From positions 62,001 to 126,000 of the forward strand of contig JBBIPA010000002.1 of the NCBI GenBank assembly GCA_037443085.1: DNA of 64,000 nt. Direction: 5' to 3'. Positions 25,326 through 33,009 of the stretch are shown piece after piece; positions within the stretch are counted from its first letter, which is position 1; every line of letters starts with the position of its first letter. A program made the position numbers and the translations under genes. Source of the stretch: JBBIPA01 sp037443085 (GTDB lineage: Bacteria; Chloroflexota; Dehalococcoidia; GIF9; UBA5629). The notes below the pieces were generated by a model. It was given only the letters and a program-made list of their open reading frames with translations, was not told the DNA's origin and searched no databases.

Positions 25326-26207
25326 ATGGCAGAGATTGTGTACCTCAATGGGGTTCTGGTTCCGCTGTCACTGACGAACATCTCGCCGTTCGACCATGGC
25401 TTCCTCTACGGCTATGGCCTGTTTGAAACTATGCGTGCCTATAACGGTATTATTTTTCGCTTGGAACGCCATCTGGACAGGCTGCGCCAGGCTGCCGAAA
25501 TGCTGGGACTGCATAGCCGGCTGGCTAACTTCGACCTGGAAAGTGCCTGTTACCATGTTCTATCCACCAACGAACTGAGCGATGCCCGCCTCAGGCTTAC
25601 CGTATCGGCGGGCGAAGGCGACATCGTCCCCAACCCGACTGCCTGCCAGGGCATAACTGTTTTCATCGTGGCTCGCAAGCTGACACCGCTACCACTGGAA
25701 CAGTATGAGAAAGGCTACACGGCGATAGTCTCTTCGTTGCGACGCAATAGCCAGTCGCTGCTGTCACGACTCAAGACCAGCTGTTATCTGGAGAATGTTC
25801 TGGCCAGGCAGGAGGCTAAAGCTGCGGGTGCTGATGAAGCGGTGCTGTTAAATGAGCAAGAGCTGGTTGCCGAAGGTAGCGGCAGTAATATCTTCTTAGT
25901 GCATAAAGGGCAGCTAGTTACTCCCTCGATAGACTGCGGCGCACTTCCCGGCATTACCCGCCAGGCGGTGCTGGAACTGGCATCATCACTGGGCATCAGG
26001 GCAACTGAAACTGAACTAAAACCAGAGAAGCTCTTCGAGGCCGATGAGGCTTTCTTTACCAACTCCATCATCGAGATTATGCCGCTGACGCGCCTCGACG
26101 ACAAACCAATTGGCTCAGGAAAACCCGGTGACCTGACCCTGCGTCTCATGGAAACCTACACCAAGCTGGTGGCAGGGTATCAGCGTGCGCAAGCAGGCAA
26201 TAGCTGA
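25326..26207 (+). CDS. pabC: Aminodeoxychorismate lyase or class IV aminotransferase
   Basis: A 293-residue class IV PLP enzyme. It shows FDHGFLYGYGLFETMRAYNG, the PLP-lysine region LKTSCYLENVLARQEAK (Lys about 146), and EGSGSNIFLV. Position directly after pabB and pabA makes 4-amino-4-deoxychorismate lyase, which releases p-aminobenzoate and pyruvate, the best call. D-amino-acid or branched-chain transaminase activity is possible for this fold, and the neighbouring ilvE is broken, so some substitution for IlvE cannot be excluded. Confidence 0.82.
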   Translation: MAEIVYLNGVLVPLSLTNISPFDHGFLYGYGLFETMRAYNGIIFRLERHLDRLRQAAEMLGLHSRLANFDLESACYHVLSTNELSDARLRLTVSAGEGDIVPNPTACQGITVFIVARKLTPLPLEQYEKGYTAIVSSLRRNSQSLLSRLKTSCYLENVLARQEAKAAGADEAVLLNEQELVAEGSGSNIFLVHKGQLVTPSIDCGALPGITRQAVLELASSLGIRATETELKPEKLFEADEAFFTNSIIEIMPLTRLDDKPIGSGKPGDLTLRLMETYTKLVAGYQRAQAGNS

Positions 26208-26223
26208 CGTCAATAAAGGGGTA

Positions 26224-26252
26224 TTTCAATCAACCGTTCAGTTTGATATACT
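26224..26252 (+). promoter_or_regulatory. Possible promoter of the Yip1-like gene
   Basis: TTTCAA, a 17-base spacer and TATACT at 26247-26252. The -35 is weak. It lies 32 bases before the ATG at 26284. Confidence 0.35.
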
Positions 26253-26283
26253 ACGTTATCCCCGGAAAAAAAAGGAGGTATTG

Positions 26284-26850
26284 ATGGCGGATTCCACATC
26301 ACTTATCAACAAAATGGTACGGGCGGCAAAATTAGATGTCAACCTCTACGAATCAGTCGAAGCCGATACAAAGGCAACCAAAGAAGCGTTAATCGTAGTC
26401 ATCATCGTGAGCGTGCTCAGCGGCATTGGTGCTGGCATCGCCGGCCTTATCGGTGGCTCAGGAGCGCTCAATTTCATCTGGGGTCTGCTGGGTGGCATTG
26501 TCAGCGCGCTGATAGGCTGGATTATCTGGTCATGGCTGACCTGGCTTATCGGCACCAAGCTGCTGAAAGGTCACCAGACTTCAGCCACCTGGGGGGAACT
26601 GCTGCGCACCATCGGCTTTGCACATTCACCGGGCGTGCTCCGCCTCTTCGTCTTCATCCCGGTTATCGGCGGCATCATCGCCTTCGCCGTGATGATATGG
26701 TCGCTCATTGCTGCAGTCATCGCAGTAAGGCAGGCGCTGGACTTTTCTACCTGGCGCGCCCTGGGCACCTGCATACTGGGATGGATAATCATGGTGGTGA
26801 TTGTTGCGCTGGTGGGACTGTTGATACCAGGCGCCAGATGGCTTTTCTAA
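26284..26850 (+). CDS. Yip1-domain membrane protein
   Basis: A 188-residue integral membrane protein whose first 35 residues are soluble (MADSTSLINKMVRAA), with about five hydrophobic segments rich in Gly and Ile after that. The pattern GLLGGIVSALIGWIIWSWLTWLIG followed by SATWGELLRTIGFAHSPGVLRLF is typical of Yip1-family proteins, which are of unknown function in bacteria. AAAGGAGGT stands just before the ATG at 26284, ruling out an upstream in-frame start near 26185. It is in line with pabC but separated by 76 bp and possibly its own promoter. Confidence 0.75.
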   Translation: MADSTSLINKMVRAAKLDVNLYESVEADTKATKEALIVVIIVSVLSGIGAGIAGLIGGSGALNFIWGLLGGIVSALIGWIIWSWLTWLIGTKLLKGHQTSATWGELLRTIGFAHSPGVLRLFVFIPVIGGIIAFAVMIWSLIAAVIAVRQALDFSTWRALGTCILGWIIMVVIVALVGLLIPGARWLF

Positions 26851-26875
26851 ATCGCCGAGCATCACGCAGAAATAG

Positions 26876-28696
26876 CTAGCTGAGCTTGAGCACGCTGAGG
26901 AATGCCTCCTTGGGCACCTCGACGCGGCCGATGCTCTTCAACTTGCGCTTGCCCTCTTTCTGTTTCTCCAGCAGCTTGCGCTTGCGGGTGATATCGCCGC
27001 CATAGCATTTGGCCAGCACGTCTTTGCGCTTGGCTGGTATATCCGCCCTGGCCACAATGCGCCCGCCCACTGCCGCCTGGATGGGCACATTGAACAACTG
27101 GCGGGGAATGGCTTCCTTCAGCTTATGCACCATGGACTTGCCCACGTCCTGCACCTTGTCTGGCGGCACGATGCGGCTGAAGGCATCCACCACCACCTGG
27201 TTGACCAGCACGTCAATCTTGACCAGTTTGGCTTCGCGATAGCCCACAAACTCATAATCCAGAGAGGCATACCCCTGGCTGCGGCTTTTCAACTGGTCGT
27301 AGAAGGTAGTCAGCATCGACCGCAGCGGAATATCATACTCAAGCTGCACACGCTGTCCCAGTTCGCTTACTGTCCTGGCGTGCCCCAGGTATTCCGTGCG
27401 TTTATACACGCCTTCATACTCCATGACCAGGTCCATCAGGGGGCCGATAAACTTCGATGGGGTAATAATCGAGATGCTGACCCAGGGCTCTTCCAGCCTT
27501 GCGATTTCCGTGGGCTGCGGCAAATCAGAGGGATTAATCACGGTCACTGTCTGCCCATCGGTCCTGGTCACGATATAGCTCACGCCGGGTGCCGTCACCA
27601 CCAGCGCCAGATTGAACTCCCGTTCCAGGCGCTCGGAGACAATATCCAGGTGCAATAGGCCCAGGAAACCGCAGCGGAAGCCATTGCCCAGAATAGGACT
27701 GGACTCCGGCTCATAGGACAGCGAGGCGTCGTTGAGGCTCAGCTTTTCGATAGCCTCGCGGAGTTCCTGATAGTCATTGGCATCAGCCGGATAAATACCG
27801 GCGAATACCATCGGCTTGGCCGGCCGGTAGCCGATGAGCGGCTCGGTGGCGCCATTGGCAATACTGGTTACTGTATCGCCGACACGGCATTCGCCCACCG
27901 ACTTCAGCCCGGTGGCAATGTAGCCCACTTCACCCGCAGCCAGACTGTCTGCAGGATATTGCCGTGGCGCAAAATAGCCCACCTCGATTGCTTCCAGCTC
28001 GGTGCCCTGCCCCATCAAGCGAAGCCGGCTACCCCGGGCAATCTGGCCGTCAGCGACGCGTACATAGGCAATGACGCCCTTATACGAGTCATAGTGTGAG
28101 TCGAATATCAATGCCCGCAGCGGCAGGCTGGCATCGCCCTTAGGGGGCGGCACCCGCCTTACCAGCTCCTCGAGCAACTGCGGCACCCCCTGCCCGGTCT
28201 TGGCGCTGATGGATACCACCGTGTCCGGGCTGTAGCCGAGCACGCTCTTGATTTCGGCTAATACATGCTCCGGTTCTCTGGACGGCAGGTCGATTTTATT
28301 CAGAACAGGAAGCACTTCCAGATTATGCTCCATTGCCAGATAGACATTCGCCAGCGTCTGCGCCTGTATCCCCTGGGTGACATCTATGACCAGCAGCGCC
28401 CCTTCGCAGGCAGCGATGGTGCGGGAAACCTCATAGGAAAAGTCCACATGCCCCGGCGTATCGATGAGATTGAGCCGATAGGTCTGACCATCCTTAGCCC
28501 GGTAATGGAGCCGGATGGCCTTCGCCTTGATGGTGATGCCGCGCTCCCGCTCCAGGTCCATGCTGTCCAGCACCTGCTCGCCTATCTCCTCCCGGCTCAT
28601 GGTGCCGGTTAGCTCGATAAGGCGGTCAGCCAGCGTGGACTTGCCATGGTCGATATGAGCAATGATGCAGAAATTTCTGAGCATCGACTGGTCCAT
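26876..28696 (-). CDS. lepA: Elongation factor 4 (LepA)
   Basis: A 606-residue translational GTPase that acts on stalled or initiating ribosomes. G1 AHIDHGKST, G2 region ERERGITIKAKA, G3 DTPGHVDF, G4 NKIDLP, and the LepA C-terminal domain ending KRKLLEKQKEGKRKLK followed by VEVPKEAFLSVLKL are all present. Length and domain order match the family. The hemW gene lies upstream on the same strand, 97 bp away, a pairing known from other bacteria (lepA-hemN/W). A hairpin repeat at 28726 lies between them. Confidence 0.95.
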   Translation of the reverse strand: MDQSMLRNFCIIAHIDHGKSTLADRLIELTGTMSREEIGEQVLDSMDLERERGITIKAKAIRLHYRAKDGQTYRLNLIDTPGHVDFSYEVSRTIAACEGALLVIDVTQGIQAQTLANVYLAMEHNLEVLPVLNKIDLPSREPEHVLAEIKSVLGYSPDTVVSISAKTGQGVPQLLEELVRRVPPPKGDASLPLRALIFDSHYDSYKGVIAYVRVADGQIARGSRLRLMGQGTELEAIEVGYFAPRQYPADSLAAGEVGYIATGLKSVGECRVGDTVTSIANGATEPLIGYRPAKPMVFAGIYPADANDYQELREAIEKLSLNDASLSYEPESSPILGNGFRCGFLGLLHLDIVSERLEREFNLALVVTAPGVSYIVTRTDGQTVTVINPSDLPQPTEIARLEEPWVSISIITPSKFIGPLMDLVMEYEGVYKRTEYLGHARTVSELGQRVQLEYDIPLRSMLTTFYDQLKSRSQGYASLDYEFVGYREAKLVKIDVLVNQVVVDAFSRIVPPDKVQDVGKSMVHKLKEAIPRQLFNVPIQAAVGGRIVARADIPAKRKDVLAKCYGGDITRKRKLLEKQKEGKRKLKSIGRVEVPKEAFLSVLKLS

Positions 28697-28725
28697 AACT
28701 TCTACTCTAGCTCTCCTAAAGAAAT

Positions 28726-28772
28726 GTAGGGACAGGCCTTCAGGTCTGTCCGTCCGCCATTGGCGGAAAAAA
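28726..28772 (+). repeat. Palindromic repeat, family A, copy 1
   Basis: A 47-base element starting GTAGGG. It has a hairpin GGACAGGCCT-TC-AGGTCTGTCC (10-bp stem, one G-U) followed by a second hairpin CCGCC-ATT-GGCGG and a run of A. It matches the inverted element at 32439-32486 with paired substitutions in the stem. It lies between lepA and hemW. Confidence 0.75.
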
Positions 28773-28793
28773 TATGAGTACTTGTATCAAACA

Positions 28794-29942
28794 TCATATA
28801 GCACGTTCCGCTGGCAGAAACCGCCAGAACACCTCATTCCCCAATAACCTGCCCCGCCTCGTCAGGCGGATATTGTCATCCACAGATTCCAGCAGCCCCA
28901 GACCGGCGAGGGCATCGACCTGTTTTCCGTACCTGCCCAGCAAATCCATGCCAAACCTGCTGCGGATGCTGCCCGGGCTAATCCCCCGGCTCAGCCTCAA
29001 GCCCAGGATAACCGCCTCAGCCAGCCGCAGCTCCGGGCTAATCTCTTCATCCCAGTCCAGGGCTGTGCGGCTGCCGCCACGAAAAGCATTCAAATATTCA
29101 TCCAGGTCCGCGGTATTAGCGCAGCGGTGACCATCAATATACGAATGTGCCGCCACACCTGCGCCGATGTAAGGCAAACCCTGCCAGTAGACCAGGTTAT
29201 GCCGGCATTCGTATCCCTGTTTCGCCCAGTTCGATATCTCGTAGTGACCATAGCCGTGCGCTGCCAGCAGGTCCTCCGCCAGCTCGTAATGCTCGGCGGC
29301 GAGGTCGGGATTGAGTGATGATAGCTCCCCCCTCTCGATGGCAACGCATATCGGCTCATCGCCCTCAAGAGTCAATGGATACAGCGAGATATGTTCAGGG
29401 GCAAGTTCAACTACCCCCTTTAGAGTTTTTTTCCAGCTAGCCAATGATTGCCCCGGCAAGCTATAAATCAAGTCTACATTGAGATTAGCAAATCCAGCAT
29501 TTCGGGCAAATTGCACTGCCTCCCTTGCCTCAGCCGCACTATGAATACGACCCAGCATAACCAACCCGGTATCATCCAGGCTCTGCATGCCCAGGCTCAG
29601 CCGGTTGATACCCAGCTTCCTGACAACAGCAAGGTACGCCTCATCCACGGTGCCGGGGTTCGCCTCGATGGTTATCTCAGCGTCCTTATCAACAGGACAG
29701 AGCGAATGGATGGTTGACATGATGTCGTTCAACTGTTCATGAGCCAGCAGGCTGGGGGTACCCCCGCCGAAGTAGACAGTGTTCAGGCAATTGCCCGCCA
29801 CCCGCAGCGTCAACTCCTTCTTCAGCGCCTCGACATAGGCTGAAATGTCAGCTTCGCGACCGGCGTGCGACACAAAGGAGCAGTAGCCGCACTTTTGCCG
29901 ACAGAAGGGTATATGCAGGTAAAGCGATATGCCGCCGCTCAT
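28794..29942 (-). CDS. hemW: HemW-like radical SAM protein
   Basis: A 382-residue radical SAM protein of the HemN/HemW family. The cluster motif is CRQKCGYC (CxxxCxxC) near the N-terminus, followed by VYFGGGTPS, EANPGTVD, SLGMQSLDD and NVDLIYSLPGQ. It lacks the N-terminal extension and the extra Cys that coproporphyrinogen dehydrogenase HemN needs, so it more likely acts as a heme chaperone (HemW). The start at 29942 (MSGGIS) fits the family; a start at 29993 would add 17 unconserved residues. Confidence 0.88.
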   Translation of the reverse strand: MSGGISLYLHIPFCRQKCGYCSFVSHAGREADISAYVEALKKELTLRVAGNCLNTVYFGGGTPSLLAHEQLNDIMSTIHSLCPVDKDAEITIEANPGTVDEAYLAVVRKLGINRLSLGMQSLDDTGLVMLGRIHSAAEAREAVQFARNAGFANLNVDLIYSLPGQSLASWKKTLKGVVELAPEHISLYPLTLEGDEPICVAIERGELSSLNPDLAAEHYELAEDLLAAHGYGHYEISNWAKQGYECRHNLVYWQGLPYIGAGVAAHSYIDGHRCANTADLDEYLNAFRGGSRTALDWDEEISPELRLAEAVILGLRLSRGISPGSIRSRFGMDLLGRYGKQVDALAGLGLLESVDDNIRLTRRGRLLGNEVFWRFLPAERAI

Positions 29943-30121
29943 GCTATTCCATTGCTCATTATAGTTGCCCATTCGATTCAAAACGACCTTCAATTATAAC
30001 AGAGATACCGAACAGCACTCCAAAAGTGCACCTTCGCCGTTTGCTGAGGGGAGGTTGTAATAATTTCCCCACGAAAGCAACTGCACCCGGAATAAGGTAT
30101 AATGTCTAGTGGAGGTTGTTG

Positions 30122-30334
30122 ATGCTCATTAAAATAGAAACCTATTTCGATGGCGAATTTTGGTGCGCTCGTGGTATAGGGGAAGATATTTTCACCCAGG
30201 GCAAAACCCTGGATGAGTTGCACCATAACATTAAAGAAGCTATTACAGTCCACTTTGGTGACACAGTCGAGCCTATTACCATCCTCACCCTGTCTGAGGT
30301 ACAACTGACAAATGCCAAAACTCCCACAGGTTAG
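30122..30334 (+). CDS. hicB: HicB-family antitoxin
   Basis: A 70-residue HicB-like protein with the degenerate RNase H-fold N-terminal domain: IKIETYFDGEFWCARG, IFTQGKTLDELHHNIKEAI. It lacks a C-terminal DNA-binding domain, so autoregulation would require another factor or none. The ATG at 30122 follows GGAGG by 6 bases; TATAAT lies at 30098-30103. HicB neutralises HicA. The order is hicB-hicA, the reverse of the E. coli operon, and the next gene overlaps by 23 bp. Confidence 0.85.
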   Translation: MLIKIETYFDGEFWCARGIGEDIFTQGKTLDELHHNIKEAITVHFGDTVEPITILTLSEVQLTNAKTPTG

Positions 30335-30554
30335 TGGCAACTCAGTTATCAATCTTCTTAGAACTATGGGCGACGCAGTCCTGAGACAGAAAGGCAGTCA
30401 TGTCAGACTGCAAAAAGTCACCCCTCTAGGAGAGCATAATGTTACCGTTCCTATTCATAAGGTTCTTGCCAAAGGGACATTAAACGATATTCTTAATAAA
30501 GTGAGTCTGTGGAATAATGTCAGCAAAGACGAACTTCTAAGTAAGTTACGATGA
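30312..30554 (+). CDS. hicA: HicA-family mRNA interferase toxin
   Basis: An 80-residue HicA. The double-stranded RNA-binding-like fold is clear: PQVSGNSVINLLRTMGD, then RQKGSHVRLQK with the catalytic His, the VTVPIHKVLAKGTLNDIL stretch and a short C-terminal helix. HicA toxins cleave mRNA when not bound by HicB. Its stop TGA overlaps the start of a third small gene (ATGA at 30551), so three products are made from one message. Confidence 0.85.
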   Translation: MPKLPQVSGNSVINLLRTMGDAVLRQKGSHVRLQKVTPLGEHNVTVPIHKVLAKGTLNDILNKVSLWNNVSKDELLSKLR

Positions 30555-30715
30555 TTCAACATGATGTAGAAATGCCCAGCATTAATGCCTTCTTCACCAA
30601 TATGTCCGTCCCCATGCCTGTTCATCGCAAACTGTACCTGGTGTTCCGCAATAACTTCATCAAGCTGCGGAATGGACAGAGCTGCTGCGGGCATCATGGC
30701 GAGCCCGGCTGCTGA
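30551..30715 (+). CDS. 54-residue Cys-rich protein coupled to hicA
   Basis: The frame starts ATG at 30551, sharing four bases with the hicA stop, and ends TGA at 30713-30715. The protein has a hydrophobic and basic middle (VHRKLYLVFRNNFIKLRNG) and a C-terminal motif SCCGHHGEPGC. That tail resembles small proteins ending in CCGxxGxPGC that I recall from anaerobic bacteria; the Cys and His suggest metal binding. Translational coupling and the absence of a separate ribosome site tie it to hicBA. No function is known to me. Confidence 0.68.
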   Translation: MIQHDVEMPSINAFFTNMSVPMPVHRKLYLVFRNNFIKLRNGQSCCGHHGEPGC

Positions 30716-30766
30716 CAGGTGGCCGACGAGGCTCCTGGTCAAGGAGAAATCACCGGACAACAATAG

Positions 30767-31441
30767 ATGACCACCACGGAACTGGAAGTAAACGGCAAGA
30801 CGCTGACCTGCACCATACGGTATAAGCGCATTCGTCATGCCTATTTGAGGATAAAACCGAACTTCCACCTCGATATCAGCCTCCCCCGCAACAACAGCAT
30901 TACCGCCGATAGCATCCTCAGCGAGAAACGCCGCTGGCTGGAAAAGAAGGTTAGAGAGCTATCGCGGATAAACAAAATTTTCAAAGACGGCACGGTGCTG
31001 TTCCAGGGCGACTACGTCAAGGTGGTGATGCAGATGGCGGTGCAGCCTCATGCTGAGGTGAAGCTGGATAACAGGGCTCTTACTGTCTTCGGGAAGGCGG
31101 GGCAGAAAACCGATAAGCTATTAGCCGAGTTCATCACCAGCCAGACCCTGTCATATGTGAAGCCAAAAGCGGTGGAATACGCCAGGGAGCTGGGGGTCAC
31201 CTATCATAACATTGCCACCAAAGAGACCCGGAGCTGGGGCTACTGCACCCGCCAGGGCATCTTATTCTTCAACTGGCGGCTGATTTGCCTACCGCCACGC
31301 CTGGTGGACTTCATCGTGTTCCACGAGCTGCTCCACCTCAAGCACTTCAACCACTCCAAGCGCTTCAAAAACGCCATGGCACAACAGTTTACCGACTGCA
31401 AAGAGCTGGAAGCTCTATTGAAAACGTATTCGGCACATTAA
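30767..31441 (+). CDS. YgjP-like (DUF45) metallopeptidase
   Basis: A 224-residue protein of the YgjP/DUF45 family. The zinc motif is HELLHLKHFNH (HExxH with a third His), preceded by SWGYCTRQGILFFNWRL, the family's WGxC...NWRL signature. The N-terminal half is a beta-rich region (YKRIRHAYLRIKP). The family is SprT/M48-like and often accompanies type I restriction genes; none occurs here. It begins 51 bp after the hicBA-linked small gene on the same strand and may be in that transcript. Confidence 0.85.
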   Translation: MTTTELEVNGKTLTCTIRYKRIRHAYLRIKPNFHLDISLPRNNSITADSILSEKRRWLEKKVRELSRINKIFKDGTVLFQGDYVKVVMQMAVQPHAEVKLDNRALTVFGKAGQKTDKLLAEFITSQTLSYVKPKAVEYARELGVTYHNIATKETRSWGYCTRQGILFFNWRLICLPPRLVDFIVFHELLHLKHFNHSKRFKNAMAQQFTDCKELEALLKTYSAH

Positions 31442-31452
31442 GGTTTTATACT

Positions 31453-31485
31453 GTGGGGGTCACCTCTGGGGAGCGTGGCTCCCAC
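31453..31485. repeat. Hairpin repeat, family B, copy 1
   Basis: GTGGGGGTCACCTC pairs imperfectly (two G-U pairs) with GAGCGTGGCTCCCAC. It shares CTGTGGG.GTCACCT with the stem at 32271. It lies 12 bp after the YgjP-like stop and is followed by an A-rich stretch, not T, so it is a poor terminator for the plus strand. Confidence 0.5.
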
Positions 31486-31510
31486 AAAAAATAAATAAAA
31501 AGGGGGTAAA

Positions 31511-32245
31511 ATGAAAGGGATCCCAATTTTAGTCTTGATTATTATATTGTTGGCAGTCGGGATGATTTGATCTTGTGCTTCACCTCCGACAAGTACAAGC
31601 CCGTCTTCCACAGCCCCTACACCTGAACAAATACCTGCCCCAACTCCTATCCCTCCTACACCAGATCTACCTCCAAAACAAGCTCCTTTGCCAAAAGAAA
31701 TAGAGCTAAAGTATGATGACGGTGCGGGTAATATCCTCTCTCAGACTTTTGCAACGACTTTGGCAGTCAGAAAAAACGGATATCTTGTTGATTTCGTGCC
31801 ATCAGTCAAACCTTTTACAGTAAAGAAAGTTAAACTCTATGGAACTGTCAAACTATGCCCAATTTGACCTAGGCCTGCAACTGGCCTGGAAGGTCAGTTT
31901 TTCACAGTGGAGACTTGGGATAGAGACTTAAATTCACTAAATAGTACCAGTTATCCACTAAATAAGCTTGTCGAAAATAATCTCACCTGGATAGAATTGG
32001 AGCTCCCAAATGTGGAGGTAAACGATAAATTCTATATTCACATACGTCCTGATTTTCGTCAAGACACATTCCCTCGGGTTATATTTATTGGAACTGACGA
32101 TAGTATTCCGAACGACCATTCTAATTTTTCGGATTTGCAAAGCAGTGGTAGAAAAGGAAAAATCAGCGTCTGGCCCTATGAGACTGTGGATAAAAGCAAG
32201 GTTAACTGGATGATAAGAGTTGTAGGTACTTACTTGGAACCATAG
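31511..32245 (+). pseudogene. Lipoprotein frame interrupted by two TGA codons
   Basis: From ATG 31511, with AAAAGGGGG upstream, one reading frame runs 244 codons to TAG at 32243-32245 with two internal stops: TGA at codon 20 (31568-31570) and at codon 119 (31865-31867). Reading through gives a signal peptide (hydrophobic ILVLIIILLAVGMI, then TGA-Ser-Cys), a Pro/Thr-rich linker typical of lipoproteins, and about 170 residues of beta-rich sequence. No frameshift exists, and codon use looks coding throughout. Both TGAs follow ATT. Other genes here, such as recJ and hicA, end in TGA at proper lengths, so TGA is a normal stop. The simplest reading is a recent pseudogene. I do not recognise the mature domain. 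Confidence 0.75.
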
Positions 32246-32270
32246 CGCCACTAACATTATTAACTTTCTG

Positions 32271-32299
32271 TGGGAGTCACCTGCCTCAGGTGACTCCCA
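32271..32299. repeat. Hairpin repeat, family B, copy 2
   Basis: A perfect 13-bp stem: TGGGAGTCACCTG at 32271-32283, loop CCT, CAGGTGACTCCCA at 32287-32299. No T-run follows. With copy 1 at 31453 it brackets the broken lipoprotein frame. Confidence 0.6.
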
Positions 32300-32438
32300 A
32301 TCGCTACGCGGGAGCCGAAAGGCGACCCATTCCCAACCCAACAAACCAGGAATGGTGATGGGAATGGGTGGGGTAGTGAAGTGAAGAGATCGCCACGCCC
32401 CGATTGCATCGTGGCCCACGATGATAGTGAGGGAAGGG

Positions 32439-32486
32439 TTTTTCTCCGCCGGAGGCGGACGGGCGGACCTTCAGGTCCGCCCCTAC
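32439..32486 (-). repeat. Palindromic repeat, family A, copy 2
   Basis: On the minus strand it begins GTAGGGG, continues with a perfect 10-bp stem GGGCGGACCT-GA-AGGTCCGCCC, then CCGCC-TCC-GGCGG and a run of A. Two base pairs of the main stem differ from copy 1 on both sides, keeping pairing. The first TAG of the element is the stop codon of the GNAT gene. Confidence 0.75.
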
Positions 32487-33007
32487 ACTATCTTAGGTTT
32501 CCCGGGGCGGCAGATTTCCATGAGGATGAAGCTGTAGCCGTCACGGACAAGCTGGCCGCAGGGGATAAAGCCGCATTTCTGGAAGCATTTCTGCGCCCGG
32601 GTATTCCATTTCAGCGTCTTGAGGTAAACCCTGTTCAGCCTGGTATGTGAAAATATATAGTCCACAACCGTCTGTATGGCATCGGCACCATAACCCTGGT
32701 CCCAGTATGCTTTGTTGCCGAGCATGATGCCCATCTCTGTCTCGCCGTTCTCCTCGTCCATATCGAAACAGCTACAGTTGCCGATATGCTTGCCGCTGAA
32801 GGTTTCGATGGCAAAATGGCAGGAGCGGCTGGTCTGAGACGGCGCCTCCGCCGCCAGCCGCAAATACTCTTCAAAGGAACTGCTAGTAGGCTGCGTGGCA
32901 TCAAGACGGCACAGCTCAGTATCCTGCCGCCACTGATAATCCTCGATGGCATCGTAGAGACGCTTGGGTCGCAGCTTGACTTTATTGCCAGTAAGTATCG
33001 GCAGCAT
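32483..33007 (-). CDS. GNAT family N-acetyltransferase
   Basis: A 174-residue GNAT protein of the RimJ/RimL type. It has an N-terminal NKVKLRPKRLYD start, the acetyl-CoA loop region near GNKAYWDQGYGADAIQTV, and the C-terminal NTRAQKCFQKCGFIPCG motif. Such enzymes acetylate protein N-termini, antibiotics or small amines. It follows the HEAT gene after 2 bp and is the last gene of the tldD-tldE-PAC2-HEAT operon. Its stop codon lies within a palindromic repeat, so the repeat may serve as the 3' end of the operon. Confidence 0.87.
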   Translation of the reverse strand: MLPILTGNKVKLRPKRLYDAIEDYQWRQDTELCRLDATQPTSSSFEEYLRLAAEAPSQTSRSCHFAIETFSGKHIGNCSCFDMDEENGETEMGIMLGNKAYWDQGYGADAIQTVVDYIFSHTRLNRVYLKTLKWNTRAQKCFQKCGFIPCGQLVRDGYSFILMEICRPGKPKIV

Positions 33008-33009
33008 GG

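Noticed and set aside
31511..32245. Genome-wide recoding of TGA as Trp or Gly
   Set aside because: Several genes here (recJ, rel-linked units, hicA, pabB) end in TGA at expected lengths and overlaps, so TGA is read as stop.
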